A stretch of 44,064 nt of DNA, from assembly GCA_020025825.1 (NCBI GenBank), contig JAHHRL010000015.1, positions 1 to 44,064 on the forward strand, given 5' to 3'. The stretch is from Faecalibacterium sp. (GTDB taxonomy: Bacteria; Bacillota; Clostridia; Oscillospirales; Ruminococcaceae). Position 1 is the first letter of the stretch. The number at the start of each line of letters is the position of its first letter. The position numbers and the translations under genes are program-made. This document shows positions 33,497 through 42,404 of the stretch, one piece after another. The notes beneath the pieces are model-generated. The model was not told where the DNA came from, did not search any database, and saw only the letters and a list, made by a program, of their open reading frames with translations.

Positions 33497-34705
33497 ATGG
33501 CGGACGTGTTTACGGTAACAGCGTTGAATCGGTATGTAAAAACCTTGCTGGATGCGGATGACACGTTGTTTGATTTGGCACTGTGCGGAGAAGTGGCAAA
33601 CTTTGTACAAAATGCACGGAGTGGTCATTGCTATTTTTCCCTGCGTGATGGACAAGCTACTGTTAAAGCGGTTATGTTCCGTCAGGATGCACGGCGTCTG
33701 GCCTTTCGTCCGGAAGAGGGAATGCACGTAATCGTACGGTGTCGGGTTACACTGTATGAAAGAGACGGTGCATTTCAGGTTTATGTTACGGATATGTTTC
33801 CGGATGGAATTGGCAGTGCACAAATTGCTTTGGAGCAACTAAAGCAAAAGCTGTATGCAGAAGGCTTGTTTGCACAAGAACGGAAACAGCCGATTCCGTC
33901 ACGGCCTGATTGCATTGGTCTGGTTACCAGCAAAACAGGCGCAGCACTCCAAGATATCCGCAACGTGCTGTCTCGCAGATGGCCTTTGGTAAAGGTTTTG
34001 CTTTACCCGGTTTCGGTACAGGGATTTGAGGCTGCGGAGCAGGTTGCGGCAGGCATTGATTATCTGGGCAAAAAAGCAAATGTGGATGTGATTATTGTTG
34101 CACGTGGCGGCGGCAGCAAAGAGGACCTGTGGGTGTTTAATGCGGAGTGCATTGCCCGTGCTGCGTTTCGCTGCCCGAAGCCGCTGATTAGCGCAATTGG
34201 GCACGAGATAGACACCACAATTTTGGATTATGTAGCGGATTTGCGTGCGCCAACACCTTCTGCCGCAGCAGAGGTGGCTGTGCCGGACCAGATGGAGGTT
34301 CGGCAGAAATTATGCATCATTGAGAAAAATATGCAGGAAAATATGCAAACTCGTGTGGCAATGTGCTATAATAAGTTTGCAGATTTAGCCATGCAGGTAG
34401 CAGAAAACCCTTGCGAGGGTGCGATTTCCTGCAAACAGGAACGCTTAACATCTTTGGCAGAGCAGCTGCGCAGGAGTGCGGCGCAGGCGCTGCAACGTAA
34501 GCAAGTTCAGCTAAAGCACAGTGCAGCGTTAACGGAGTCACTTAGCCCGTATCGTGTTTTGGCACGTGGTTATGCCTTGGTGCAAAATACAAAAGGTACT
34601 TGCGTAAAAACAGAGCAAGTCGGGGCGGGGGAGCGTATCCGTGTGGTTGGCACAAGTAAGATACTTCGCTGTTTAGTAGAAGACACGGAGGAACAAAAAG
34701 CATGA
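33497..34705 (+). CDS. xseA: Exodeoxyribonuclease VII large subunit (402 aa)
   Basis: OB-fold N-terminal domain (about 1-95) with the single-strand DNA binding region, then the catalytic domain with RGGGSKEDLWVFN, IGHEIDTTI and LRAPTPSAAAE, and a C-terminal coiled coil. It degrades single-stranded DNA when bound by XseB. AGAGAGGG precedes the ATG. The xseA stop overlaps the xseB ATG (ATGA). Confidence 0.96.
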   Translation: MADVFTVTALNRYVKTLLDADDTLFDLALCGEVANFVQNARSGHCYFSLRDGQATVKAVMFRQDARRLAFRPEEGMHVIVRCRVTLYERDGAFQVYVTDMFPDGIGSAQIALEQLKQKLYAEGLFAQERKQPIPSRPDCIGLVTSKTGAALQDIRNVLSRRWPLVKVLLYPVSVQGFEAAEQVAAGIDYLGKKANVDVIIVARGGGSKEDLWVFNAECIARAAFRCPKPLISAIGHEIDTTILDYVADLRAPTPSAAAEVAVPDQMEVRQKLCIIEKNMQENMQTRVAMCYNKFADLAMQVAENPCEGAISCKQERLTSLAEQLRRSAAQALQRKQVQLKHSAALTESLSPYRVLARGYALVQNTKGTCVKTEQVGAGERIRVVGTSKILRCLVEDTEEQKA

Positions 34706-34923
34706 AGCAACCAAAAAACTTTGAGGACGGAATTGCTCGGTTAGAGGTAATTCTTGATAAAATCGGCGATGAGAGTACGCCGCTGAATGATTCGCTGAAA
34801 CTATACGCCGAGGCTGCGGAGCTTGTAGCCTACTGCAACGGTGTACTGGAAAAGGCGCAGCTGCAAATTGAGGAAGTAGATGCACGGCTGCAAGGCAGTA
34901 AGGAACAGGAGGAAATATCATGA
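34702..34923 (+). CDS. xseB: Exodeoxyribonuclease VII small subunit (73 aa)
   Basis: Short helical subunit with NFEDGIARLEVILDKIG...LEKAQLQIEEV typical of XseB. Both ends overlap neighbours: ATGA with xseA and with ispA. GGAGG lies upstream. Length is normal. Confidence 0.95.
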   Translation: MKQPKNFEDGIARLEVILDKIGDESTPLNDSLKLYAEAAELVAYCNGVLEKAQLQIEEVDARLQGSKEQEEIS

Positions 34924-35810
34924 CATTAGATGCATACAAAGCACAGTATGAAAACTACCTGGCCTGTGCCGAAAAAGGACTGGCACGTGCCGCTGACTGC
35001 TATTTGCCTGAACAGTCTGAGGTGTGCCGTGCAGCAAGATACAGTTTGCTGAGCGGCGGTAAGCGTATCCGTGCCATTTTGGTTTTAGCCGTATGTGATA
35101 TGTTGGGCGGCGATATGTCCGCAGCAGAAGAATTTGCTGCAGCGGTGGAAATGCTGCACTGCTATTCACTGATTCACGACGATTTGCCGTGTATGGATGA
35201 TGACGACTATCGCCGTGGCCGTCCCTCTTGCCATAAAGCTTTTGGCGAGAGTACAGCGACTTTGGCAGGCGACGTTTTGCTTACCGAAGCATTTGAAACA
35301 ATTCTGGGCGCAGATGCTGCACCCCAAATTCGTGTAAATGCGGCTAAGGCGCTTGCAGAAGGCAGTGGAAGCCGTGGCATGATTTTGGGTCAGGAGCTGG
35401 ATATTGCTTGGGAAGAAAAGTCACCCACCCGTGAAATCTTGGATGAGATTCATCACTACAAGACGGGTGCGTTAATCAATGCCGCTGTGCAGATGGGTGC
35501 AGCGGCTGCACAGTGCAAACAGGAACAGTGTAACATTTTGAAGCAGTATGCCTTTGATTTGGGATTGGTGTTCCAAATTGTAGATGACGTTTTGGACGTT
35601 ACGGCTACCAGCGAAGCACTGGGCAAACCCGTTGGCAGTGATGCTGAAAATGGCAAAGTAACCTTTGCTACATTGTACGGAACAGACGGAGCTATGAAGC
35701 TTGCACAGCAAATTAATGAAGAAAACTGCAAGCGGATGGAGCGGCAGTTCGGTGAGTCCGCAGCTTTCTTGGTAATGCTGGCACAGCAATTGCTGAATCG
35801 AAAAAACTGA
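34920..35810 (+). CDS. ispA: Polyprenyl diphosphate synthase (IspA/FPP type, 296 aa)
   Basis: Short-chain trans-prenyltransferase condensing IPP with DMAPP/GPP. The first aspartate-rich motif is D87-D88-LPCMD93 and the second is VDDVLD. GGKRIRA (47-51) binds diphosphate. The chain length of the product cannot be told with certainty. GGAGG before the ATG; the start overlaps xseB. In the same run as dxs, so precursor supply and chain elongation are linked. Confidence 0.94.
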   Translation: MTLDAYKAQYENYLACAEKGLARAADCYLPEQSEVCRAARYSLLSGGKRIRAILVLAVCDMLGGDMSAAEEFAAAVEMLHCYSLIHDDLPCMDDDDYRRGRPSCHKAFGESTATLAGDVLLTEAFETILGADAAPQIRVNAAKALAEGSGSRGMILGQELDIAWEEKSPTREILDEIHHYKTGALINAAVQMGAAAAQCKQEQCNILKQYAFDLGLVFQIVDDVLDVTATSEALGKPVGSDAENGKVTFATLYGTDGAMKLAQQINEENCKRMERQFGESAAFLVMLAQQLLNRKN

Positions 35811-35840
35811 TACAATTCACGGGAAGGAATGTAGAGCATT

Positions 35841-36311
35841 ATGGATTTTCTAAATAAACTGCTAAGCTGGAATTTCATCCTGGTAACAGCATTGTTTTCG
35901 TGGTTCTTTGCGCAGGTGTTAAAAACAGTCATCAACTGTTTACTGTACCGCAAAGTTGACATTTCCCGTATGTGGGGCGATGGCGGCTGGCCCAGTGCGC
36001 ATAGTGCAACTGTTTGCTCTATGGTAGCAGCCACTGCCCGTGTGGAGGGAATTGACTCCACAATGTTTGCCATTGCCGCAGTTGTAGCAATTATTACAAT
36101 GCACGATGCAATGGGCGTTCGCTGGCAAACTGGTGAGCAGGCAAAAGTTTTGAACCACATGATTAGCGAATGGCTGGATCAGGGGGCTCAGAAACTGCCT
36201 TTTTTAGGTGACAAGCAGTTAAAAGAAATGGTGGGTCATACACCGATTGAAGTAATCAGCGGTGCAATCGTTGGCTTTTTGGTCGGCTTTTTGATGCCTA
36301 TGTCTGTATAA
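35841..36311 (+). CDS. Divergent PAP2 family protein (DUF212, YuiD-like, 156 aa)
   Basis: Membrane protein with three to four hydrophobic segments and the motif GGWPSAHSATVCSM (about 50-63), which is the DUF212 form of the PAP2 phosphatase signature. Members are suspected of lipid phosphate or isoprenoid phosphate handling, but no activity is established. Its place between ispA and dxs suggests undecaprenyl or prenyl metabolism, an inference from context. Length fits the family. Confidence 0.85.
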   Translation: MDFLNKLLSWNFILVTALFSWFFAQVLKTVINCLLYRKVDISRMWGDGGWPSAHSATVCSMVAATARVEGIDSTMFAIAAVVAIITMHDAMGVRWQTGEQAKVLNHMISEWLDQGAQKLPFLGDKQLKEMVGHTPIEVISGAIVGFLVGFLMPMSV

Positions 36312-36328
36312 GAGAATAGGAGAAAAAT

Positions 36329-38188
36329 ATGAAGACACCGCTTTTAGATCAAATTCATGATCCTTCCGACCTAAAAAAGTTAGACGAAGAACAGCTTGTA
36401 CCACTTTGTGAGGAAATCCGAGGCTTTTTACTAGAGAGCGTTTCACAAACGGGCGGGCATTTATCTTCTAATTTGGGTGCAATCGAGCTTACGGTTGCAT
36501 TGCATCGTGTACTGACAACTCCACAGGATAAGCTGGTTTTCGATGTAGGCCACCAGTGCTATACACATAAACTGCTTACCGGCAGAAAAGACCGCTTTTC
36601 CAAACTGCGTCAGTTGGATGGCCTCTCTGGCTTCCCGAACCCTAACGAGAGCGAACACGATGCTTTTATCGCAGGACATGGAAACACCTCGATTTCCCTG
36701 GCAATAGGTATGGCGCAAGCAAAAAAACTTAAGCACGAGCAGGGGAAGGCGGTTGCTATTATTGGCGATGGTGCTTTTACAGGCGGCATGGTCTACGAAG
36801 GCTTAAATAATATCGAAACTTTGGATAATCTGGTTGTTATCTTAAATGATAATAAGATGTCCATTTCTAAAAATGTTGGCGCAATGGCTCGTTATTTAAC
36901 ACAGCTGCGTACAGACCCAACCTATTTCCGGGTAAAAGAGAACGTACAGTCTTTTTTGGACGCAATTCCTTTTGTCGGGCCCCCGCTGCGTGAGCTTTTG
37001 CAAACAATGAAGCAATGGCTGCGTAGATTGATTTATCATTCTACTATGTTTGAGGAAATGGGGTTCCAATATATCGGACCGGTAGATGGACATAATGTAA
37101 AAGAGCTGGCCGAATTGTTTGAACATCTGCAGCATCAAACGGCGCCTTTGTTTATTCATGTAGTGACAACAAAGGGCAAGGGTTATCAGCCTGCTGAGAA
37201 AAACCCCGGCGAATTCCACGGTGTATCATCGTTTATCCCAGATGGCATGGACCCGGATGCAGCACCGGCTGAGTCTTTCTCTACAGCCTTTGGCAAGCAT
37301 CTTTGTGAATTGGCAAAGAAAGATGAACGTATTTGTGCCATTACAGCAGCAATGAAATATGGTACGGGATTACAGTATTTTTACCGTGAATATCCGGATC
37401 GCTTTTTTGATGTAGGTATGGCAGAGCAGCATGCGGTTACGTTTGCGGCTGGCCTGGCAAGTCAGGGAATGCTGCCGGTTGTTGCACTTTACTCTACTTT
37501 TTTACAGCGCAGCTATGATCAAATTATTCACGATGTGAAGCTTTTAAAGGAAAATGTCTTGCTGGCTATAGACCGTGCAGGCCTTGTCCCCGGCGACGGC
37601 GAAACCCATCAGGGCATTTACGATCCGGCATTTTTAAGTCAGATTGGTGTAGAGACTTGGTCACCCGCAAACTATGCAGAGCTTACTTTCTGTATGGAGC
37701 TGTGCCTTTTGCAGCGCACCGGTCCACGTGCGGTGCGGTATCCTCGAGGCGCAGAATCGGCTGTGCTAAAAGAATTGTCTTGTACCGGTAACCAGTATGA
37801 TTGCATTTATAAGGCGGAAAATGCAAAGATTGCGCTTGTCAGCTATGGCAGCGAAACTGAGGATGCGTTGCAGGCATGCAAGCAGCTGAATGAGCAGGGA
37901 ATTGCTTGTGATTGCTATAAAATGCTGCGCATTTGGCCGCTTCCGGATGGAATCGTTACAAAGCTGGCTGAATATCAGAATATTTTGTTTGCGGAAGAGT
38001 GCGTTCCGGTTGGCGGAATTGGTGAACACTTTGCAAGAGAGCTGCAGGCTAATGCATGGAACGGTAAGTATTTGCACTGCGCAGTAGATACCAGTAAGCT
38101 GACACACGCTACTGTGCCGCAGCTGAAAAAGATTATGAAGTTGGATGCTGAAAGTTTGGCAGCCAATGTAAAGGAGAATTTCTCGTGA
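36329..38188 (+). CDS. dxs: 1-deoxy-D-xylulose-5-phosphate synthase (619 aa)
   Basis: First enzyme of the MEP isoprenoid pathway: thiamine-diphosphate-dependent condensation of pyruvate with glyceraldehyde 3-phosphate. Family landmarks GGHLSSNLGA, DVGHQ, the ThDP site IIGDGAFTGGMVYEGLNN and the C-terminal EEHVPVGGIG-like EECVPVGGIG are present. Length is normal. AGGAG precedes the ATG, and the dxs stop overlaps the tlyA GTG (GTGA). Confidence 0.97.
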   Translation: MKTPLLDQIHDPSDLKKLDEEQLVPLCEEIRGFLLESVSQTGGHLSSNLGAIELTVALHRVLTTPQDKLVFDVGHQCYTHKLLTGRKDRFSKLRQLDGLSGFPNPNESEHDAFIAGHGNTSISLAIGMAQAKKLKHEQGKAVAIIGDGAFTGGMVYEGLNNIETLDNLVVILNDNKMSISKNVGAMARYLTQLRTDPTYFRVKENVQSFLDAIPFVGPPLRELLQTMKQWLRRLIYHSTMFEEMGFQYIGPVDGHNVKELAELFEHLQHQTAPLFIHVVTTKGKGYQPAEKNPGEFHGVSSFIPDGMDPDAAPAESFSTAFGKHLCELAKKDERICAITAAMKYGTGLQYFYREYPDRFFDVGMAEQHAVTFAAGLASQGMLPVVALYSTFLQRSYDQIIHDVKLLKENVLLAIDRAGLVPGDGETHQGIYDPAFLSQIGVETWSPANYAELTFCMELCLLQRTGPRAVRYPRGAESAVLKELSCTGNQYDCIYKAENAKIALVSYGSETEDALQACKQLNEQGIACDCYKMLRIWPLPDGIVTKLAEYQNILFAEECVPVGGIGEHFARELQANAWNGKYLHCAVDTSKLTHATVPQLKKIMKLDAESLAANVKENFS

Positions 38189-38988
38189 AAATTCGTTTGG
38201 ACCAATACTTAGTGGATAATGGCCTTGTGCAGAGCCGTGAGCGTGCAAAAGCATTGATTATGGCTGGTGTGGTTTTTGTCGATGAACAAAAAGTGGACAA
38301 AGCCGGCGAAAAAATCAATCCGGAAGCTAAGGTGGAAGTGCGTGGCAAGGATATTGGCTATGTAAGCCGTGGCGGCTTAAAGCTGGAAAAGGCAATGAAG
38401 TCCTTCCCTGTTACGCCGAGTGAAAAAGTGTGTATGGACATTGGTGCGTCTACAGGTGGATTTACCGATTGTATGCTCCAGAACGGCGCAAAAAAAGTTT
38501 ACGCTGTAGATGTAGGCTATGGACAGCTTGCATGGAGCCTGCGTACAGACGAACGTGTTGTGAATATGGAGCGTACCAACATTCGCAATGTTACACAGGA
38601 GATGCTGGGTGATACGATTGAGTTCTTTAGCGTCGATGTATCGTTTATTTCGCTGAGGCATATATTCCCGGTTGCACAGCGTATTACTACGGAAAATGCA
38701 ACAGGCGTTTGCCTTGTAAAACCTCAGTTTGAAGCCGGCAAGGAAAAAGTAGGCAAGCATGGTGTTGTGCGTGAACCGGAAACACACCGTGAGGTTATTT
38801 TCAATGCAATGACATTTGCAGTGTCCAACGGCTTTACTGTAAAAGGCATTGACTTCAGCCCGGTAAAGGGCCCGGAAGGCAATATCGAATATTTGATGTA
38901 TGTGGAAAAATCCACCGAGCCGCAGGCTCTGCCTGAGGAAGCTGTTTTTGCGGTGGTAGAGGCTTCGCACCAAACTTTGGATAAGTAA
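38185..38988 (+). CDS. tlyA: TlyA family rRNA (cytidine-2'-O)-methyltransferase (267 aa)
   Basis: N-terminal S4 RNA-binding domain (about 1-60), then a FtsJ/RrmJ-like methyltransferase domain with the SAM site DIGASTGGFTD (85-95) and VKPQFE. TlyA methylates 16S and 23S rRNA cytidines; family members are called hemolysin A in old annotations. The GTG start overlaps dxs and has AAGGAG upstream. In Bacillus the homologue yqxC sits at the same place between dxs and ahrC. Confidence 0.94.
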   Translation: MKIRLDQYLVDNGLVQSRERAKALIMAGVVFVDEQKVDKAGEKINPEAKVEVRGKDIGYVSRGGLKLEKAMKSFPVTPSEKVCMDIGASTGGFTDCMLQNGAKKVYAVDVGYGQLAWSLRTDERVVNMERTNIRNVTQEMLGDTIEFFSVDVSFISLRHIFPVAQRITTENATGVCLVKPQFEAGKEKVGKHGVVREPETHREVIFNAMTFAVSNGFTVKGIDFSPVKGPEGNIEYLMYVEKSTEPQALPEEAVFAVVEASHQTLDK

Positions 38989-39006
38989 AAGATAGGGGTT
39001 TTTCAC

Positions 39007-39861
39007 ATGAAAGCATACGTTGTCCCAAATGCACAGCGTCCCCACACAATGCAGGTTGCAGTACAAGCGGCTGAAATCCTTTTGCGGCACGGCTGCATGG
39101 TATATATGGATTTAAGCTGTAAAGAGCAAACCAATTGCAAGGACGTTATATATGCAGAGGTATCGGAATGCTGCGAAAAAGTGGATGCTATCATTACTGT
39201 TGGTGGGGATGGCTCTATTTTGCACTCTGCGATGGTGTCGCTGCCGTACAATAAACCCATATTGGGTATTAACGTTGGGCGCTGTGGCTTTCTTGCAACG
39301 TGTGAACCGGACCAAATGGAAGAAGCACTGGCACGTGTAGTACGTGGTGAGTATCAGCTGGATGCTCGTGCGCTGCTGCAAATTTCTGTGTCTGACAAAG
39401 GAAAAACTTTGGAGTATTTTGCGCTGAATGACGTAATCATCCGCAATGGGCGTGTACAGCATGCGATTGATGTAGCCATTTGCTGCGATGATATTCCCGT
39501 GCAGAACTATAGGGGAGATGGCGTTATTATTGCAACCCCTACCGGGTCGACTGCTTATTCTATGTCGGCAGGCGGGCCTATTTTGGACGCAAGGCTGCGT
39601 GCTTTGGTTCTAACCCCTATTTGTCCGCACAGCCTGCAAACTTCGGCTATGGTATTTTCGGCAGACAGACACTTACAGGTTATGCTGGACTGCAGTTACC
39701 CGGAAGAAGTGCTGGTGACCTGTGATGGACGTACAAGCTTTACTTTAGATGTTGGCGCTAAAGTTGATGTGACCCTTTCGGATAAACATATTGAACTGAT
39801 CAGCTTTAGTAATGCGGATCAGTTCCAGGCTATTGATAAAAAGCTAAGAAATCGTAATTGA
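39007..39861 (+). CDS. nadK: NAD kinase (284 aa)
   Basis: ATP/polyphosphate-dependent phosphorylation of NAD+ to NADP+. The motif GGDG is at 66-69 (VGGDGSILHSAM) and ATPTGSTAYSMSAGGP forms the nucleotide site; ALNDVIIRNG is also conserved. The length is normal. AGGGG lies upstream of the ATG. It lies between tlyA and argR, an insertion relative to the Bacillus order. Confidence 0.95.
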   Translation: MKAYVVPNAQRPHTMQVAVQAAEILLRHGCMVYMDLSCKEQTNCKDVIYAEVSECCEKVDAIITVGGDGSILHSAMVSLPYNKPILGINVGRCGFLATCEPDQMEEALARVVRGEYQLDARALLQISVSDKGKTLEYFALNDVIIRNGRVQHAIDVAICCDDIPVQNYRGDGVIIATPTGSTAYSMSAGGPILDARLRALVLTPICPHSLQTSAMVFSADRHLQVMLDCSYPEEVLVTCDGRTSFTLDVGAKVDVTLSDKHIELISFSNADQFQAIDKKLRNRN

Positions 39862-39877
39862 GCAAAGGAGGTTTGTA

Positions 39878-40369
39878 ATGCAGCAGGAGAAAAAAGGCAA
39901 GCAGCAGCGACATCAAGCAATCTTGCAGTTAATAGAACAAAAATCAATCAACCGTCAGGAAGAACTCATCGAGCATCTGCGTGAGGAAGGCTTTGACGTA
40001 ACACAGGCGACGATTTCTCGTGATATTCGTGAGCTGAATTTGATGAAGATTTCCAGCCCGGACGGTAATTACCGTTATACGGTTAGCTATAATAATCCCA
40101 AGGCAGAGCCGGATGGCCGCACGATGGAACGCTTCGAAACTATTTTTAAGGAATCCGCTTTGAAAGTAGACTACGCAGGCCATATTGTGCTTGTAAAATG
40201 TTACACAGGTATGGCTAACGCTGCGTGTGGGTTGTTTGATTCCCTAAGTTGGAACAACGTTGTAGGCACACTTTCAGGCGATGATACCTTTTTTATTCTC
40301 ACAAAAACAGAGCGTGACGCACGTACCATTTCTGCGGAATTGGCTCGTTATGTAGTTCATCATTTGTGA
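39878..40369 (+). CDS. argR: Arginine repressor ArgR/AhrC (163 aa)
   Basis: Hexameric arginine-dependent regulator. The N-terminal winged helix has VTQATISRDIREL (about 41-53); the C-terminal arginine-binding and trimerisation domain has LSGDDTFFILTK, holding the arginine-binding aspartates. AAAGGAGG precedes the ATG. In Firmicutes it lies upstream of recN as here; no nearby arginine genes. Confidence 0.95.
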   Translation: MQQEKKGKQQRHQAILQLIEQKSINRQEELIEHLREEGFDVTQATISRDIRELNLMKISSPDGNYRYTVSYNNPKAEPDGRTMERFETIFKESALKVDYAGHIVLVKCYTGMANAACGLFDSLSWNNVVGTLSGDDTFFILTKTERDARTISAELARYVVHHL

Positions 40370-40382
40370 TGAGGGGGATACC

Positions 40383-42050
40383 ATGTTAACAAGTCTTCAA
40401 ATTGAAAATGTAGCCGTCATCGAAAAGGCTGAAGTTCATTTTGATAACGGGCTGAACGTGTTGACTGGTGAAACCGGTGCGGGCAAATCTATTTTGATTG
40501 ATTCCATCAATGCAATTTTGGGCAATCGAACTTCAAAAGATTTGATTCGTACAGGTGCAGATAAAGCCGTAATTCGTGCTGCGTTTGAGGGAATTCCGTC
40601 TTCTGCGATGGACCGCTTGGAGCAGGCCGGCTATGCTAGAGAGAGCGACCTGCTTTTGGTTCGTGAGATACATCTTTCGGGTAAGAGCGTTTGTAAAATC
40701 AACGGTATGCCGGCAACCGCTGCAATTATGCGTGATTTGTGTGCCGGGCTTGTAAATATCCATGGACAGCATGATTCGGTAGGTTTAACAAACCCTGCAA
40801 CGCATTTGCAATTGTTGGATTCCTATGCGCAAAATGCAAAGGAGTATCAGGACTACTACGCAGTGTATCATCAATTGGTCGGTGTGAAGCGTAAGCTGGA
40901 TGCACTCATCATGGACGATACAGAAAAGCAGCGCAGAATGGAGCTGCTGCAATATCAAGTGGATGAAATCGAAGCGGCAGAGCTGAACCCTGATGAAGAA
41001 GAAAGTCTGCAAACTCGTCGTCAGGTGCTTGCTAACGTGGAAAATATCCGAAAGAATATTTTGTGTGTGTATGGATGCCTTTCAGGCGGAGATGACGGCT
41101 CAGGAGCTGTGGATTATTTAGCCGACGCCAGCAATGCGCTGCAATCGGCTGCGGCGCTGGACCCGTCTTTGGCGAATGATGCAGAGCACTTAACAGAGTG
41201 GTATTATAACCTGCAGGAACTTGCTGCGGATATGGCAAGCCGTGTAGAAGACTACGATTCTGATGAAAATGCCCTCAATGAAATTGAGGAGCGCCTGGAT
41301 TTGATTTACCGCTTGAAGCAGAAGTACGGAGAAACGGTTGCGGACGTAATTGCGTTTGGGGAAGCAGCCCAAAAAGAGCTGGCAACCATTCAAATGGCGG
41401 ATAAGTGCAGGGATGAACTAGAGCAGGAAAAGCGTCGCTTATACAAAATCGCTCGTGAAAAAGCTGATTGCCTGACCCAAACCAGATTGCAGGCGTTTGA
41501 ATCCTTGAATAAAAAGATTCAGTCGGCACTGGAATTTTTGAATATGTCCGGCGTGAGCCTGTCGTTGCAGCATAGCAAAGGACCTTTAGCAAGCCGTGGT
41601 CAAGATACCTTGGAGTTTTACATTACGACAAACCAAGGCGAAAGCCCGAAGCCTTTGGCTAAAATTGCTTCCGGCGGTGAGTTGAGCCGTATTATGCTGG
41701 CAATTAAGAGCACTATGGCAGACCGTGACCAGATTCCTACCGTAATTTATGACGAAATCGATACAGGCGTGTCTGGCATGGCAGCAGGCCGAATTGGTGA
41801 AACGCTGCGCCGCAGTGCAAAGAATCATCAGATTTTGTGCGTGACGCATACGGCACAAATTGCGGCGATGGCAAATAATCAGCTGCTTATTCGGAAAGAA
41901 GTGGAAGGCGAGCGTACCTTTACAAAAATCTTCCCGCTGGATGAGGAAGGCAGAATTCGTACCATTGCACAGCTGATTTCCGGCGACCATATTACAGATG
42001 TAAGCTTGGCAAATGCAAAAGAAATGCTGGACCATGCTGTAAATTTGTAA
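40383..42050 (+). CDS. recN: DNA repair protein RecN (555 aa)
   Basis: SMC-like ATPase that acts early at double-strand breaks. Walker A TGETGAGKS (28-36), a central coiled coil (about 155-370), the signature ASGGELSRIMLAIKS and Walker B VIYDEIDTGVSG. Length is typical. AGGGGG before the ATG, 13 bases after argR. It is the last gene of the long asp23-recN run; the T-box promoter of tyrS begins 14 bases after its stop. Confidence 0.96.
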   Translation: MLTSLQIENVAVIEKAEVHFDNGLNVLTGETGAGKSILIDSINAILGNRTSKDLIRTGADKAVIRAAFEGIPSSAMDRLEQAGYARESDLLLVREIHLSGKSVCKINGMPATAAIMRDLCAGLVNIHGQHDSVGLTNPATHLQLLDSYAQNAKEYQDYYAVYHQLVGVKRKLDALIMDDTEKQRRMELLQYQVDEIEAAELNPDEEESLQTRRQVLANVENIRKNILCVYGCLSGGDDGSGAVDYLADASNALQSAAALDPSLANDAEHLTEWYYNLQELAADMASRVEDYDSDENALNEIEERLDLIYRLKQKYGETVADVIAFGEAAQKELATIQMADKCRDELEQEKRRLYKIAREKADCLTQTRLQAFESLNKKIQSALEFLNMSGVSLSLQHSKGPLASRGQDTLEFYITTNQGESPKPLAKIASGGELSRIMLAIKSTMADRDQIPTVIYDEIDTGVSGMAAGRIGETLRRSAKNHQILCVTHTAQIAAMANNQLLIRKEVEGERTFTKIFPLDEEGRIRTIAQLISGDHITDVSLANAKEMLDHAVNL

Positions 42051-42064
42051 ACTTCTATTTTGGC

Positions 42065-42093
42065 TTGACAAATAAATTGTGATACCGTATAAT
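42065..42093 (+). promoter_or_regulatory. Consensus promoter of tyrS T-box leader
   Basis: A perfect TTGACA (42065-42070), a 17-base spacer and a perfect TATAAT (42088-42093). Confidence 0.9.
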
Positions 42094-42099
42094 TACGGC

Positions 42100-42372
42100 T
42101 ATGAAAAGCATTGATGGGAACAAGTACCCTGATAAAGCGGCACGCAGAGAGGCTTCGGCTGGTGAAAGAAGCTGTGTCACCCTCAGGCGGAATACATCCC
42201 TGAGCTGCAAAGCTGAACCGAAAGCAGTAGGCTGCGCCGCGTGCGAGCGTTACAAACGCAGAGTGTATGATTTGCACTCGTGAGGCTGCATTTGTGAGAG
42301 TGCAGTAAACAGAGGTGGTACCGCGATTTTTCCGCCCTCTGCCATTTTATTGGCAGGGGGCGTTTTCTTTTG
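42100..42372 (+). promoter_or_regulatory. Tyrosine T-box riboswitch
   Basis: All conserved T-box elements are present in order: AGTA (42123-42126), AGAGAGG (42146-42152), GGTGAAAG (42161-42168), the specifier codon TAC for Tyr at 42193-42195 within GAATACA, and the T-box AGAGGTGGTACCGCG (42311-42325). TGGT (42316-42319) can pair with the ACCA end of uncharged tRNA-Tyr. The antiterminator CAGAGG/CCTCTG excludes the terminator that follows. Confidence 0.95.
42333..42372 (+). terminator. T-box terminator before tyrS
   Basis: CGCCCTCTGCC (42333-42343) pairs with GGCAGGGGGCG (42352-42362), followed by TTTTCTTTTG. Formed when tRNA-Tyr is charged. Confidence 0.9.
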
Positions 42373-42404
42373 CCCCTTGCAAACATTTTAGGAGGTAGAA
42401 AGAA

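Noticed and set aside
42101..42283. 60-codon frame inside the tyrS leader
   Set aside because: The sequence is fully explained by T-box stem I and following elements.
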